DNA of 64,000 nt. Source: Zanthoxylum bungeanum (Eukaryota; Streptophyta; Magnoliopsida; Sapindales; Rutaceae). Shown here in pieces: positions 44,677 through 56,742 of this stretch (positions are counted from its first letter, which is position 1; every line of letters begins with the position of its first letter). The translations under genes were made by a program, and so were the position numbers. The stretch spans positions 267,002 to 331,001 of the forward strand of contig SKCR01034781.1 of NCBI GenBank assembly GCA_019454045.1. Reading direction: 5' to 3'. A model generated the notes under the pieces. It did no database searches. It was not told the origin of the DNA and saw only the letters and a list, made by a program, of their open reading frames with translations.

Positions 44677-46449
44677 ATTTCTCAACACCATTTGCAACTC
44701 TTGCAACTATATCACCATATGTTGTAACTCTCGGGTCTTTACTAAATTCATATAAGGTTCCGAGTGTAACTCGAAATCTCTAATTCTTAGAGTAATCTAA
44801 CTCTTAGATTTACAATATATAAATAAAAATAAGAGTTTTACCATATAAATAAATATATAACAATGATAAAATAAATATTATATTCCATAAATATCAAATA
44901 TTCATACAAAAAGTGAATGGTGCTCGATCACCATTTCCAACAACTCAATCATGTCATCATAAAAATAGGGATTTCTTCGCTCACCCTATTTGGGGGCTCC
45001 TCACCCCTTCCATCCTCGTTGTTTTATGTTCCCACAGTACGGGGTACTGTCAAATTGGCCACAGCATTGGTCAAAGCTTGTAGTAGCTCGATAATTTTGG
45101 TGATGTTGGTCTCCAATTGATCAATGCGGGAACCTTCGCTGTCTGACGTATCCCTGTTTGCTAACCTCTTCTTGAAAAATCTTCCTTATTCTCTAACCCT
45201 ACAGATATCTATGATGGCTGTTACGACAATGGGTTAGCATGATGCGTGTATGCATGAGATGCATGTGGTTATCAAAACAACATATACCCTTCCAATCTTA
45301 TTCCTTCCACACCTATGGTAAGTCCATTTATGCCCTAGGTATGACTCATTTTATGCACCAATGTGGGGTGCACAAAGATCGTTCTCTCCTACGCTACAAG
45401 GATGAACCTTTGCTACCTCAGTCACTCTTCATCAGTAAAAGACAAAGACCGCCCATTTACAATATTGACTAAGCCTATTATAGGGATCATGCCATTGTCT
45501 AGAAATGATGAATTGGGCCCTCGGTAATCACGGTTATGGCAGAGACGGACTTGGAGATATCCAAAAGTATACAAATATGCCATAACAAGGTGTACCCTTC
45601 CTGGAAGAAAGCTAGTGCGGATATCGGACTCATACATCTGGCATATTCGGATCATGTTTGGACCTTATAAGCCCATCAAAGTTTTCATACAAGTTGACCC
45701 GTTATCATTTTAAAGCGTTCCATTAGATTATCGCGAGGTATAAACTTGTCCCAGTTGAAAAGGCCCAACAAGTTTACACTTTTGCGATAAGGTGGCTAAA
45801 TGACTTCAAATGATATGGAGCCCAAACACAAGGTGGCCCCTCGTCACTTTGAAAACAATTGGCCCAATCATCATAAGATACCAACTTGTCCCAGTTTAAG
45901 TGGCCCAATAATTTCGTATCTATGACGAGAAGCCCAAATGGATCCAAGTGATAATTGGCCCAAACACAAGCATAGGGGTAGCTTCCATAGGACACATATC
46001 TATGGTTCATATGTGGGTTTGCAAGGGTATGGACAAGGATCATATTGGCAAAGGGTTGTACATAACTAGGTCTCCCCACTCAAAGGTTTGAGCGACCAAG
46101 TGAGCACGCCTTTTTTATACCCTATGGTACATGCCAGCGAGTGATGGTTATCATCACATAACGATCCGCCGCCTTGAGTGAAAGCGACTTCACGATACAT
46201 GACACCATCAGGGGTAAGAAGGGTATGTAAAATATATGAGTCTTGGTTAACCAAAGCCAAAGCCACATACAATACAAGGCATTGTTTCGGGGCCGATTAT
46301 CTATCCTCAATTAAGTCACCATCTGTAAGAGCGAAGCGGGGTTTACCGCTATGCCAATGATGTTTGGCGACCACGACACTGTTGGACTCTAGAGAGTATG
46401 GATTAGCTCACGGGGGACTAAATCGGAGAATAAATAAGTCGCCACCCAG
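44677..46449 (-). pseudogene. Leader and gag start of Tat element T
   Basis: Minus-strand interior of a Tat element next to its 5' LTR. A TGGCGACT at 46437-46444 is a probable (partial) PBS of the Tat type. Near 45180-44930 a frame reads SRIDQLETNITKIIELLQAL and TNAVANLTVPRT, which resembles the coiled N-terminus of Tat gag, then a stop. Between 45190 and 46430 I see only untranslated leader; several short open frames lack domains. It is cut at 44676 by the D LTR. Confidence 0.45.
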
Positions 46450-48074
46450 TGTGAACTGGGAAAGATTTAAGGCCGCACTCACCCCTCGCAAGGGAATACC
46501 TCAAACTGTTGGGTTCAGAATGGTCCCTTAATTATACCAGTATAATGGATGGGTTCACACAATGGTATAGCCAAGTCTTAATGCAATTCATACATAAAAG
46601 CGAATAAAAATGTAATAACATACCCAACCAAAATAATAATCACAATAACGTAGTTCCAAAAGCACATTAAATTAAGAAATACGAGATGCGATAACGAAAA
46701 TTATAATAAACAATCAAAAGCAAGAAAGGCGTCAATAAATAAATAGCAAAAAAAAAAAGGGGGGTTAATCACGTATATATAAGTATTTCCCGAGTGGCAC
46801 GTGGAGTTGTATCCCAAGTACAGACCACACTACCGTCCATTCTGATTCGGCTACATAATTTACGTCTGGGTTTCCATCTGATATACCGTAAGGGATAATA
46901 ACATACATAATCATCAATGCAATGTAAACAGACATAAAAAATAGACATGAAAACATATAACAATCCATATGCGTATAATCATCAACATGAATAAAAAATA
47001 AAAAAAAATAAAGGCGAAATAATAAAACAACAATAAAAGTGATTAAATAGATAAAAAAAAAACATAAATAACGAAATGCCAAAGAAAGAAAAAATGTGAC
47101 CATAAATTTGGCAGTCTTTGATGTAGGACTTCGCATACCCAGCTGGACGTATTTCACATCCAGCCAGCGTCCGGAACTGTAAAAATAAATATGGTGAGGG
47201 TGCCCTCAGGTCTTACCTTTTAAGTTACTTTCTCAGAAGTGCATTAGACCATCGCCGGAAGGATCGAAGCTTGGTTTCAAGGTTTGGTTCGATGTTTCTG
47301 GTTGCTGGTTCGCTGTTTGCTATTTCTGGTTCGCTGTTTACTGTTTCTGGTTTGCTTCTTGCTGTTTTCTCAGTTTCTACTCATTGTTTTCTCGGTTTCG
47401 GCTCACTATTTTCTCTATTTCTGCTTCACGCCTCTACTTCACGCTTCACTATTTCTGGTTATTTTTTTTCATTGTTTTTTGGTTGGTTTTCTCAGTGGTT
47501 GGCTGGTTGTTTTTTGGTTCTCACGGTTACTCATTTTTTTCAAATTTTTTCTTTTTTTTGGTGATGCTATTTTTTTTTCGGTGATTCCCTAGGTTTTTTT
47601 TTCTCAAGTTGTCGTCCCCAATTTGTGTCGAGATTTGTTCTATTTTATAATTATTTGAAGGGATCTCCAAATAGGGAAACAAATCATAGAAGTTAGGGAG
47701 ATATATTATCAAATTATTTTGGGAATACAATATCATAAATTTGGTGATGAAGAGATCTCAAATCTTGTTATTGAATTGGAAAATGATTTGATGAAGGTTT
47801 TGGGCCGTGTGGGGTCTTGGGCCGAGACTGGGTTGCGCCAATGGCATAATGGGCCACGTGGATGGGCTACGTGGGTGGTCCGAAGCTGAGGTTTGAAGCG
47901 GAGGCTTGACTAAGTGAATCTGAGGCAGGCTAGTGAGTCAGAATCTGATGAGGGGCTAATTTTGGAGGTTTTTTTTTCCTTCCGGCATTCATTTTTGGCA
48001 ACTTCCGTAACTTTTCAGGTAGTGTCTCCATATGAGGCTCATCATCGGGCTCATGCAAAAATGAAATGTCTACA
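46450..48074 (-). repeat. 5' LTR of Tat element T
   Basis: Minus strand starts TGTAGACATTTCATTTTTGC (48074) and ends near CAGTTCACA (46450). It aligns with the plus-strand LTR at 2782-5041 in several blocks, including the gag-side block GAGGGGTGAGTGCGGCC. 47260-47600 is a T/G-rich low-complexity stretch, the mirror of the A/C-rich part of the other copy; open frames there are artefacts. The gag-side boundary is uncertain by tens of bases. Confidence 0.75.
46795..46895 (-). other. Shared ~95-bp module, copy in Tat LTR of T
   Basis: GGCACGTGGAGTTGTATCCC to GATATACCGTAAGG; matches 21192-21290 in the same orientation and 4480-4577 inverted. Confidence 0.75.
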
Positions 48075-48151
48075 ATAGGGGAAAAACCCACTTCAGTATG
48101 GAACTTGTTACAGACTTGTAATTGACGGATAACATTTGCACATGTAGAGGA

Positions 48152-48437
48152 CTGGGGGACGACGATACGTAACGCCCCCAGATCCTAGTTCAGGGCTAGG
48201 GATGACAGATGCCCTTAGTCCTAGTTTCAGTCCTCGGAGGGTAGCATAGATTCACACCCCCAGTTCTAGTTCAGTGGCTTGGGGGACGACGATACGTAAT
48301 GCCCCAATACCACTAGTTTCAGGAACACGTGTGGCATGTTTGGGGGACGGTGATACATAACTCCCCAAAGTCATGAATTTGCACTCCTAGCTCGAGTTAG
48401 GCGTATGGGGGACGGTGGTACGTAATGCCTCCATACG
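48152..48437 (+). ncRNA. Array of four hairpins with conserved loop and varying stems
   Basis: Stems: 48152-48158/48175-48181 (CTGGGGG/CCCCCAG), 48279-48284/48302-48307 (TTGGGG/CCCCAA), 48339-48345/48363-48369 (TTTGGGG/CCCCAAA), 48402-48411/48428-48437 (CGTATGGGGG/CCTCCATACG, one G-T pair). Loops are variants of ACGACGATACGTAACG. Outer stem bases change on both sides together. CCTAGTTCAG-like phrases lie between units. It could be an RNA structure of the LTR transcript or a DNA cruciform; function unknown. Confidence 0.65.
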
Positions 48438-48832
48438 TCGAGTTTTTTTTTTCAGAGACATATAAAGATTTCCAGAAATAGTTTTCAGATGTAGCTTTCA
48501 GAAAAGGATTTTAGAAAAGAAAGTTTTCAGAAAACAACAGTTTTATAAAAAACATTCAGAAAAGCAGGTTTTAGCAAGGTTTCCATAAAGAAAAAAAGTC
48601 GTTTTCAGGTTATGAGAGAGATTTCCTAAAAAGAGATTTCCATATTAAGCTATTTCTGAACTTTGGTTTTAAAAACCAAACATATTCTCAACAATATTTC
48701 AGTTTTCATTTTATATCGTCCACTCACTTAGATCGTGCAATGGTCTAACCCCTCACTCTCAATTTCCTTATTTTGTAGGTATTCTCGGAGGACGAGCTCA
48801 GAAGGACGGATACCGATGCAGTCACTAGGGTA

Positions 48833-48837
48833 TGGAG
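48833..48837. repeat. Target-site duplication of element B (left)
   Basis: TGGAG, identical to 58793-58797. Confidence 0.9.
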
Positions 48838-50176
48838 TGTTGGATAATATGACCCATAGCGTCACTATTTGCACAGATCATTGTGTTGTTGTAGCAAATT
48901 AACTATGTAATAAGGAAATTGCACTCTCATCGTTTGTGATTAGATCACCATAGATATATAAATGAAGAGAGGTCCCTATGATTAGTTCCTGGACTGAGAA
49001 TGATATGAGACAGTATCAGTCCCCAAAGGTTTAATCATTAAATATCCCTAGTCGTAGTATTATCGAGACTGGACATCGATAATGCGGAATAGACTAGTAT
49101 TGCACTTGTGCGCGTTGTGAGGGCACAACGGCATAGTTCTCATATATATAAGTATTGGATACTTGTGCAAGTGCGATAGGAGGTCGTGTTTCAACGATGG
49201 TACGGGAAACAGCTTCGCTCTGGATAGACCCTTCGGAATCCCATTGGTATTATGACTAGGTGTCTATGGGAGGCCGAAATCAAGGTAGGTGTGTATATAT
49301 CTTAACCTGAGACTTGCATCGCTAATACTTACGACAATCGGTAAACTTTGGTTTTGGTGGTGGGGATCTTAACTGGTTCTGTGTTCACCTCTTCTGGGTT
49401 TATCAGAGAATCGTAGTGTATTGGATGTGATGTCAAGACGGAAGTGTCACTCCAGTCATAATGGAGATGATGTCACGCAGGATACGGTATTAGTGCTCTT
49501 AAAGTGATGCGCATCCAATCGTGATATTATGACCAGGTCATGAATATCCGATTATAGAGACTAGTTACCAGACATCCGATATGTGTTTCGGACGGGGCAG
49601 ACACTTATCCAGCCCCAGCCCTAGCACGTGATTATCCGATACTGGGCCGATATGCACAATACAATTGTATACTACGCTTGATACAGATCTAGATATTCTT
49701 TGATGAATATGTCCGGAGAACTTGGGAAGACTTGGTGCTTTGCTAGGAGTCGACCTTGTCTCGTAAATCGGTAGAACGTAGTACTTGGTACGTACGTGAT
49801 TCGGGCACTCCGACGACCGTATTTACTGCCAACTTATCCGGGGATCTCATGGGTCGCTTCCCGATAATCCACCGATGACGCACAACTTGCACTCTTGAAT
49901 AATCTGGGATTATAATAGAAGAGAGAGAAAATTAATCTAGGATTAATAACGGAGATATTTTATCCGGGATAAAATGTCGTCTAAAGAGAGAGAACGATTA
50001 ATTCGGAATTAATCGATGTATTAATATATTCGATATATTAGACGAAAAATTAGATTTCGACGCGGAATTAAAATCAGATTTTAATTCGGGCAAACGAGTT
50101 AATTAGAATTAATTCGTTAGCGACGTAAATAATAATTTCGCCAGGCGCGATTATTTATTTAAATTCGATTGAATTA

Positions 50177-50270
50177 ACGTCGCGACGTAAGCTCGGTATT
50201 TCGGAAATATCGAACCCGAACGCGTGAGTGCACGTGGGCCCACTTTCATTTGGAAACGTGTGGGGCCCAC
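50177..50270 (+). promoter_or_regulatory. Palindrome cluster upstream of B LTR TATA
   Basis: Three perfect or near-perfect palindromes in under 100 bp: ACGTCGCGACGT, GTGGGCCCAC and TGTGGGGCCCACA, plus TATTTCGGAAATA between. All recur in the 3' LTR (58088-58180) and in C and D. They lie 150-250 bp upstream of the TATA-like box, so are candidate factor binding sites. Confidence 0.5.
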
Positions 50271-50424
50271 ATGACACATGTCATTGTATGTATTTTTATT
50301 GATAATGCATTGCATGTTGATAGTGTACAATGCACTCAATGTTATTGCATGGAGTTTGAGTGTTTGACACTCTAAGCCATTGCATGTGTGTGTCATAATT
50401 TATTATTAATTTAATAAATTATGG

Positions 50425-50438
50425 CATAAATATAAATT
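50425..50438 (+). promoter_or_regulatory. TATA-like box of B LTR
   Basis: CATAAATATAAATT; C has ATATATAAATTG at the same place (62490-62500). The conserved TTGATTTTTGGTAAA follows, then a CT-rich probable transcript start. Confidence 0.5.
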
Positions 50439-50873
50439 GATTTTTGGTAAATCATTTTAATAACATAACACAAACTTTTCTCTCTCAATTTTCTCTCTCT
50501 CTCACGCCCATTGAGCAAAGTGTTCACTGGTTTGGAAACCAGTTTGGGCGTGAGCTAAAGGGAAGCAAGAGTGGTTTCTCATGGTGAGAAATCAAGTGCT
50601 AGCACACTTACAAGTCTTGCGAAGGTGGTAGGGAGGTTCGACCATGAGACGGGATCCATCCGACGAAGCTAGGAGCTCCGTTTCTTCACTTAATTTTCTG
50701 TTTTTGTAGGCAGTGGACTGCATGCAGTAGGCTTACATGGCAGTGCGTTTTTTGGGTTCATTTGTCTTCAAATCGACTCTACCGATCAATGTGAGTATTC
50801 CGCTACCTCCGTTGATGTGTTCACACATAATTTCATGTCTTGATTTGATCTTGGGACCTTAGAAAAACCAACA

Positions 50874-50889
50874 ATGGCATCAAGAGCTA
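50874..50889 (+). other. Primer binding site of element B
   Basis: ATGGCATCAAGAGCTA after the LTR end CCAACA; variant of the Met-tRNA site. Confidence 0.75.
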
Positions 50890-53440
50890 ATGTTGCAAGC
50901 ATGAAAAATGTAGGGTTTAAAATTTGGGTGGTAACTTGTTTTGAGCATGATTTGAATGAATTGCTTGTTTGAGTATGCTTTTATAACATGATTTATTGCA
51001 TTTTGGTTGGACCAATTTGTTGAAAATTGATTTGGAATAATTTTCCCCAAAATATTGATGTTGGCCGAATGGTGTGATGAATTGATTGAAGCATGTTCTT
51101 GTGAAATTTGATGAATAAGAATGCTTACATGTATATAGAATGATGTTACATGGAATCAATTTTATGAAAAATGCATTGGATGATTTTCCCCAAAATTCCA
51201 CCTTGGCCGAATGAGATATGCCCTTTAATGTCTTGGTAATTTTGATTTTGTGACATTGGATGTGTATAAAATCAAATCGGAGGGTGATTTGATGTCGATT
51301 GTAGGTTCGATTGGATCGAAACCAAATCGGACACAAAATCCCTCCTTGGCCGAGAGCATGAAAGCATGTAAATGGGTTTGATTTTTCATTATGTGTGTTT
51401 GACATGTGATAATGAATTGAATATGATTAATAAGACTAATTTGGTGTTTTAAAAATGTTGATTTAGTTGATTAATCATATAATGCACTTTAGGTAATTAA
51501 ATTGCGTAATTGGATTAGTGTAATTTAATTATTTAGGCTTAAATTGGATTTGGGCTTGAATTGTTGTATTTGGGGCTATTGGGCTTGATTTATCAAGTTT
51601 GGTTTAGGCCAAGTGGATTGGATCCAATTGGGCCCAAAACCTTAACCATAAAGCCCAATTGCGGACTAATGAACCTTTAATGTTCAATTGGGCCTAATGG
51701 GCCAAGATTGATTTATGGGCTTATGGGGTAAATCCCGGATTGGACTTTGGTTATCGGTTTGACCCGAGTTGACCAAAAGTCCACGCCTTAAGAAATCAAT
51801 CAAAAGCCCATTGGACTTTAATTGAATTGACGTTGGACGTTAATCGGTCTTTGAGACGCGTTACGATTAGATTTGGAATTTAAATCGTAAAAGGTTTATT
51901 AAATAAAAGTGTAATATTTATTTTGAATTGAATAGTGAATTAGTATTAAATACATGTTAAATTAGATTTAATGATGTAGTTTAATTTAATTCATGAATTC
52001 GTACTTTGAGTACTTATTCGCAAAAACGAGTTTGACTCGAACAAAATCAAATCGTTGTTTGAACATTGGATGATCACTTAATTATCAGATTAATTAATTT
52101 GATTAGATTGATTGATAGCATGCTTATGTGTGTGAATACGTGGTTGTGTTGAATGAATAATGTATATCGGATGGATATTAGTCGGGTGGGCAATTTTAGA
52201 AATTGTTGTAATAAATTCGATTTATTAAATTGGACCTGCGTGTCCAGCCTTATCACCTTCTTTCTCTTTGTATTCTCTTCTCACCTATTCCCCTCTATGT
52301 ATATGAGGTTTCTTTAGAAGTGTAGTGTAACGGGTAGAAGTAGAAGTAGTACAAGTGCTAGCTTGAGTGAGAAAGGGAGAGATTTGATCTAGGATCAATG
52401 TGTTAAGTATCCATCCGCATATCATTATTATTTTATTTCATACTCGCTTTATTATGTATTTAGAATGCATGTTTAAGGGTGTATGATGATGAGACCTTAA
52501 CAAAGATAATTAAATTGGTAGCCAATTTGCACGCGAAAAATCCCTCAATCTATATTAAGCAAATATCCTTCCATTGAATGATTCTTGTTCAAGATCCGAA
52601 GTTGGCATTGGTTTGTTTTTGACCAAAGTCAAGACCTTTGTCAATCAAGGATGTACTTGAATCATGAGAGTTTTGTTGCATATCGGTGTCTTGTCCAAAT
52701 CGTGATTTTTATTGGCCAAAGTCAGATCACTTTTTGTCCAATGACATTGATTACGAAACTTTCCTCGTCAATGGGTCCCGCTTAACTGGAATCATTAGGT
52801 TTGTTTTTGGCCAAAGCCAAGGCCTAGATGATTCAGAGGATAGGGTTAGGAAAATGTATTGGATACATTGACATTACATATGTTTCGGACTTGGATGTCC
52901 ACCTAACCGGATCTAGGAATTGGATGAGATCCAATTGATCTGTGAGATCTACCTAGTTAAATAGCATACAGCTTTTTATTGGCCAAAGTCAGGGTTGTGT
53001 GTATTTAATAGGATCCTAGCCCACTAGGAAACACGGTTTCCCGAGTACTCCACAGAGGGTTAGAGACTCGACGAAAAATAGTGGGAGGCAAGTATTGAAT
53101 TTGCAACATTCGTTCGAATACTCGCTAAACACGCTCATTATATTTTACTCGTCATATTAATCAAAAGTATTAGTCGGACTAATATTTTATGTTGTTTTAA
53201 AAATATATATAGTTGGACTATATACAAACTCATTCAATATATAGTTGATTTTGTAATTGGATTATAGTAATCAATAATTGAATTAAATGATAGTTGATTT
53301 TATAATGGGATTATAGTAATCAATATTAAAATTATAGTTGATTAAATAATTGGATTTTGTAATCATTATAATAAATAGTACCTTAATAATTGATTAAATA
53401 GTTGGACTATTAAAATCAAGTAAAGAATTGAAAGGTTGAA
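50890..53440 (+). other. Long leader of element B
   Basis: About 2.5 kb without a supported gene. 51060-51220 has two copies of the TTGGCCGAATG unit seen in C and D. 51540-51830 is dense in TGGGCC/TGGGCT motifs. 52580-52990 has four variants of the CCAAAGTCAAG motif. Open frames at 50917-51405 (minus) and 52585-52871 are not conserved in A. Confidence 0.65.
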
Positions 53441-54320
53441 TATTTAAAATATATAATCATTGGATTAAATGTTTTAAATGATTTAATTTTCAATGGGAAT
53501 TAATAATAGGTTAATTTATTTGATAAAATAACTTATTATTACTAAGCCCATAATTAAGCAAATAGTAGAGCATAAAGTCTTTTATGTGATGATGACTTTA
53601 GTGCTTAATTAATATACTTATAATAAATCTATCTTTAGATTTAAAAGTATTAAAATTGCAATTAATAATTCTTGGAGAATTAATTGACTATTCTAGTGGA
53701 GAAAAGTCAAAGTTTGCAATTGGGCATGTAGCACAAGGTGCACATCGTTTCGATATTCCGAAACCCAAGGCTTGGCAAAGGTTTGTGAAATATTGAAAAG
53801 GTAATTGACATATCCCAAAGTGACTACCATTTGGATATGGAAGACACGAAGGAATTAAAGAAAGGGCGAGGCTCTAACTTTAAAATATTTGTCAAAGTTA
53901 TGTTCACTACTAGTATTAAAATTGGATTTTAAATACTTAGTGTGGTACATAAAATATATGTATTGACGTTCAGAATCCGCTGTGAGCTGGATACTGGCTT
54001 CAAGCCGAGATTTCTCTGCGAATCGGAAACGGGACGAAAGTCGCTGTTTCGACCGCAGATACCTAAGTTTAGAAACTACCCTTTGGGTATGTATTTAAAT
54101 TAGAAACTGTCATAATGTAACTAGTTTATCTAGAGTCATTATCTCTATATCAGTGTTTAATCCATTGCGGATAAAACCTTTATATTCTAGAACACTAAAG
54201 TGTTTCAATATAAAGATGATACTGAGATAAATACATTGGATGTAAATAACAGAATTTATATTTTGAATATAAATAAAATCTCAAACATATAAAATGACAA
54301 ATAAATAGCTCAAATTGATT
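53441..54320 (+). pseudogene. Eroded gag-protease of element B
   Basis: Same position and type of relics as A copy 1. Gag is barely readable. The protease-site relic WILNT-CGT with TDVQN lies at about 53925-53985. The pre-integrase relic follows (54020-54310), with TSLSRVIISIS near 54120-54155, where functional copies read as a hydrophobic Asn-Ile-Ile-Ser block. Many stops. Confidence 0.6.
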
Positions 54321-55130
54321 TGATCAATAGAGACTTATTTGTGGCATTGTTGTCTGGGACACAATTAACAAGACTCGTATATCCACACTTTTTGAAGAGT
54401 GGGTACTAGGACTGATTTGACTATTCAAATAAGGTCTGCGAATCTAGTTTATTAGGTAAATACCTAAAATGCTATTTACTTGGTAATAGTAAAAGGGCCA
54501 CCGATCTGTTAGCCCTATTCATGGTGAAGTAAGTGGGCCCATATCTAGCTGGGCTAGATGTGAACATGAATATTTCGTGACCTTAACGGATGTGACATCA
54601 CGTTGTGGTTATTGGTTTCTTTTGAAGAACACAGATCGGAAACTTTAGAGTTTCGACACGAAGTAGACAAACAGATCGGCTATAGTATTATTCCGCCACG
54701 GTGAAACCGTAATGGAAAATACTTAAGCAGTAAGTTTCATACATAAATGAAAGAGTATGGTATTCTTTCGTATGAGGACTCCTCCCGAGACACGTCAGTA
54801 AGACGGTGTGCCGAACCAAAAACCGAATTTTTGTTGGACATGATAAGGTTTATCACGAGTCGCTCTGAGCTACTGTTTCCTTCAACAGGATATGTATTAA
54901 CAGTGCAAAACTTATTTAGAATAAGGTTCCATATAAATCTGTTTGACAGATATCATATAGGATATGAACAGGGAAGAAACGAGGTTTCTCATTCCTGATA
55001 AATTGGGTATGCCAGGCATAGCGTTTGGATGATACCAAACTAAGGACCCAAATTGGATAAGTGCCAATATAAGTTATCCTAAGGGAAACCTTAAATATAG
55101 TACTTGTAAATCCCACATGAGAACAATATA
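54321..55130 (+). pseudogene. Eroded copia integrase of element B
   Basis: FTDVTSRCGYWFLLKNTD near 54580-54640 corresponds to the core block with the first Asp. RTEFLLDMIRFITSRSELLF (54808-54870) corresponds to the region right after the catalytic Glu (family NRTLLDMVRSMMS). SYPKGNLKY-like remains near 55075-55100 match the copia GYPKG block. The second Asp block is not readable. Stops throughout. Confidence 0.7.
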
Positions 55131-56729
55131 ATTGTTGCTCACCATGCGGTTTTCCTGAGAGGAATACCGATATGCAGTGGTCAGTGGGAGGATAGTGATA
55201 CTCGATGAAAATCGGAGTAATACTGATCTAGGCAGGCACGAAGTCCCTTAATGGAACACAAATAGTTCATCTATGATGAAACTATACCATTAATCTTCAA
55301 ATACACAAGAAACTAGTAGATCGGATAGAGTCAGAAAACAACCTAGGGTATGGGTTTCTGATCTCTACCCTCATAAAGATGTCAATCTTATGGTGGTGTA
55401 CCATCCGACTACGTTTAGAGGAAGTGATACGAGGTATCGACTCCCTGTTATGGCAAAGTGCCATGAGTCCGAAATGGATTCCATGTATAACAACTATGTT
55501 TGGATACTAGTTGTTGTACCACAAGGCGTTGTGCCTATGGTACATTAAACGTCTTCAAGGAAGACATACATGGAAGGCAACATACCAACGTGCAAACCTA
55601 AGTTTTGACGGAAAGGTAGCGTTATCAACATTATGTTAATAACGGTTCAACCTTTTTACCTGTTGCCATGATAAATCCATTTTGAAGATGCTTGTTGATA
55701 ACTGTATATTTCATTGATGAAATATGTCAGTTACAAATCAAAATCGCTTTCCTGAAAAGGAAACCTTTTGGAGGATGTTTACAACATCCTGACGATTTTG
55801 TATAACCGACAAACCAGGTTTGCGGGTTATTCGATCCATGTTTGGATTGATGCAAGCATAAGGTTCTTGGAACTGTCGTTTTGAAATAATCATAATGGTT
55901 TATGATTTGACTCAAAACGAAATAATTCTTGTGTATATAAGGAGGTTAGTAGTGAGCGCGCACTGACAGTGAAATTCCCATAAAGCAATTGGTGAAAGCT
56001 TGGCTTTCATAGATCTTTCAATAGAAATTCTCCGTAGAATTCTGGGGAGTAACAACCTTTATTCAGGAATAAAGATCTACTGGGATAGATTTGGAGTTGT
56101 TAACACTCTCTGGGAAATTGTACATTTAAAATGTACTTGTATTGGTGTCTCATACGCTTCGAGCATATGGAGTCACAATCGGGTCAATCCAAGTGACAGT
56201 CACTGGATTGAAGATTAAAGAACATCTGTTAGTATCTGAGAGAACTAAAGATGTTGTCTTAAACTATGGAGATGGAGAACTTGAAGTGACTGGGATCACT
56301 GCTGCAAGTTTCCAAACCGGTAAATACTACGCGGTACTATAAAGTTTGAATAACAGGGACAGTGAGCTGGAAATCTTCCTAGCAAGATAACTGTTGCCGA
56401 ATAAACAACAAATGCGGATCATTGCTGCAGCTGAGGCAGCAATAGAAGACCATCTGGGTAGAAAATAAATCTAATAAGATTAGATAAAGTTCTGTTAGCA
56501 GCTGAGCTAGGCGTCAGCATAGGCTAAGGAATTAAAGGTCTCATCGACGATCCAGATATATACTTCTGTATCATCTGATTCGTTCGGATCATACATCGTG
56601 GCGATGTGATGATCGTGTAAATCGCGTCAGACGATAATTAAGCAAATCCGCTGACGAAAACCTTTCCTCAGCAATTTGAGCGAATTGTACATAGTTCGAG
56701 TGTAGGACACTTGAGTGACTCGCTACGTG
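55131..56729 (+). pseudogene. Eroded copia RT and RNase H of element B
   Basis: RT relics: CHESEMDSMYNNYVWILV (55461-55520), then NLLEDVYNIL (55760-55795) and CVYKEVSSERA (55930-55965). The stretch that should hold YVDD is missing; reading resumes at SGIKIYWDRF (56055-56095). RNase H relics: GVSYASSIWSHNRVNPSDSHW (shortened; 56140-56210), NYGDGELEVTG (56260-56295), ASFQTGKYY, then HLIRSIIHRGDVM near 56580-56620 and the end SLRAKWEIVG running into the PPT. Order is intact, frames are not. Confidence 0.8.
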
Positions 56730-56742
56730 CCAAGTGGGAGAT
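56730..56742 (+). other. PPT of element B
   Basis: CCAAGTGGGAGAT directly before the 3' LTR. Confidence 0.85.

Larger units (their letters stand above)
48075..48837 (+). repeat. Chromovirus-like LTR, left part, split by element B
   Basis: Together with 58793-59099 this was continuous before B inserted. The combined sequence ends GGATTGGGGATGTTACA, a usual terminus for chromovirus (Tekay-type) LTRs that begin TGTAAC. Its own start is not visible, presumably cut by T at 48074. It holds four similar hairpins (48152-48437) followed by an A/G-rich stretch (48445-48700). No gene. Confidence 0.5.
48838..50873 (+). repeat. 5' LTR of element B
   Basis: TGTTGGATAATATGACCCAT to ACCAACA, 2036 bp. The promoter region has ACGTCGCGACGT (50177-50188), GTGGGCCCAC (near 50227), TGTGGGGCCCACA (near 50259) and a TATA-like CATAAATATAAATT (50425-50438), followed by CTCTCTC-rich sequence. 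Confidence 0.95.

Noticed and set aside
46765..47157. 130-codon minus-strand frame with membrane-like segments
   Set aside because: Lies inside the Tat LTR homologous to 2782-5041, and that copy does not keep the frame.
47271..47592. Hydrophobic frames rich in Phe, Leu and Val, like membrane proteins
   Set aside because: They arise from T/G-rich low-complexity LTR sequence in overlapping frames.
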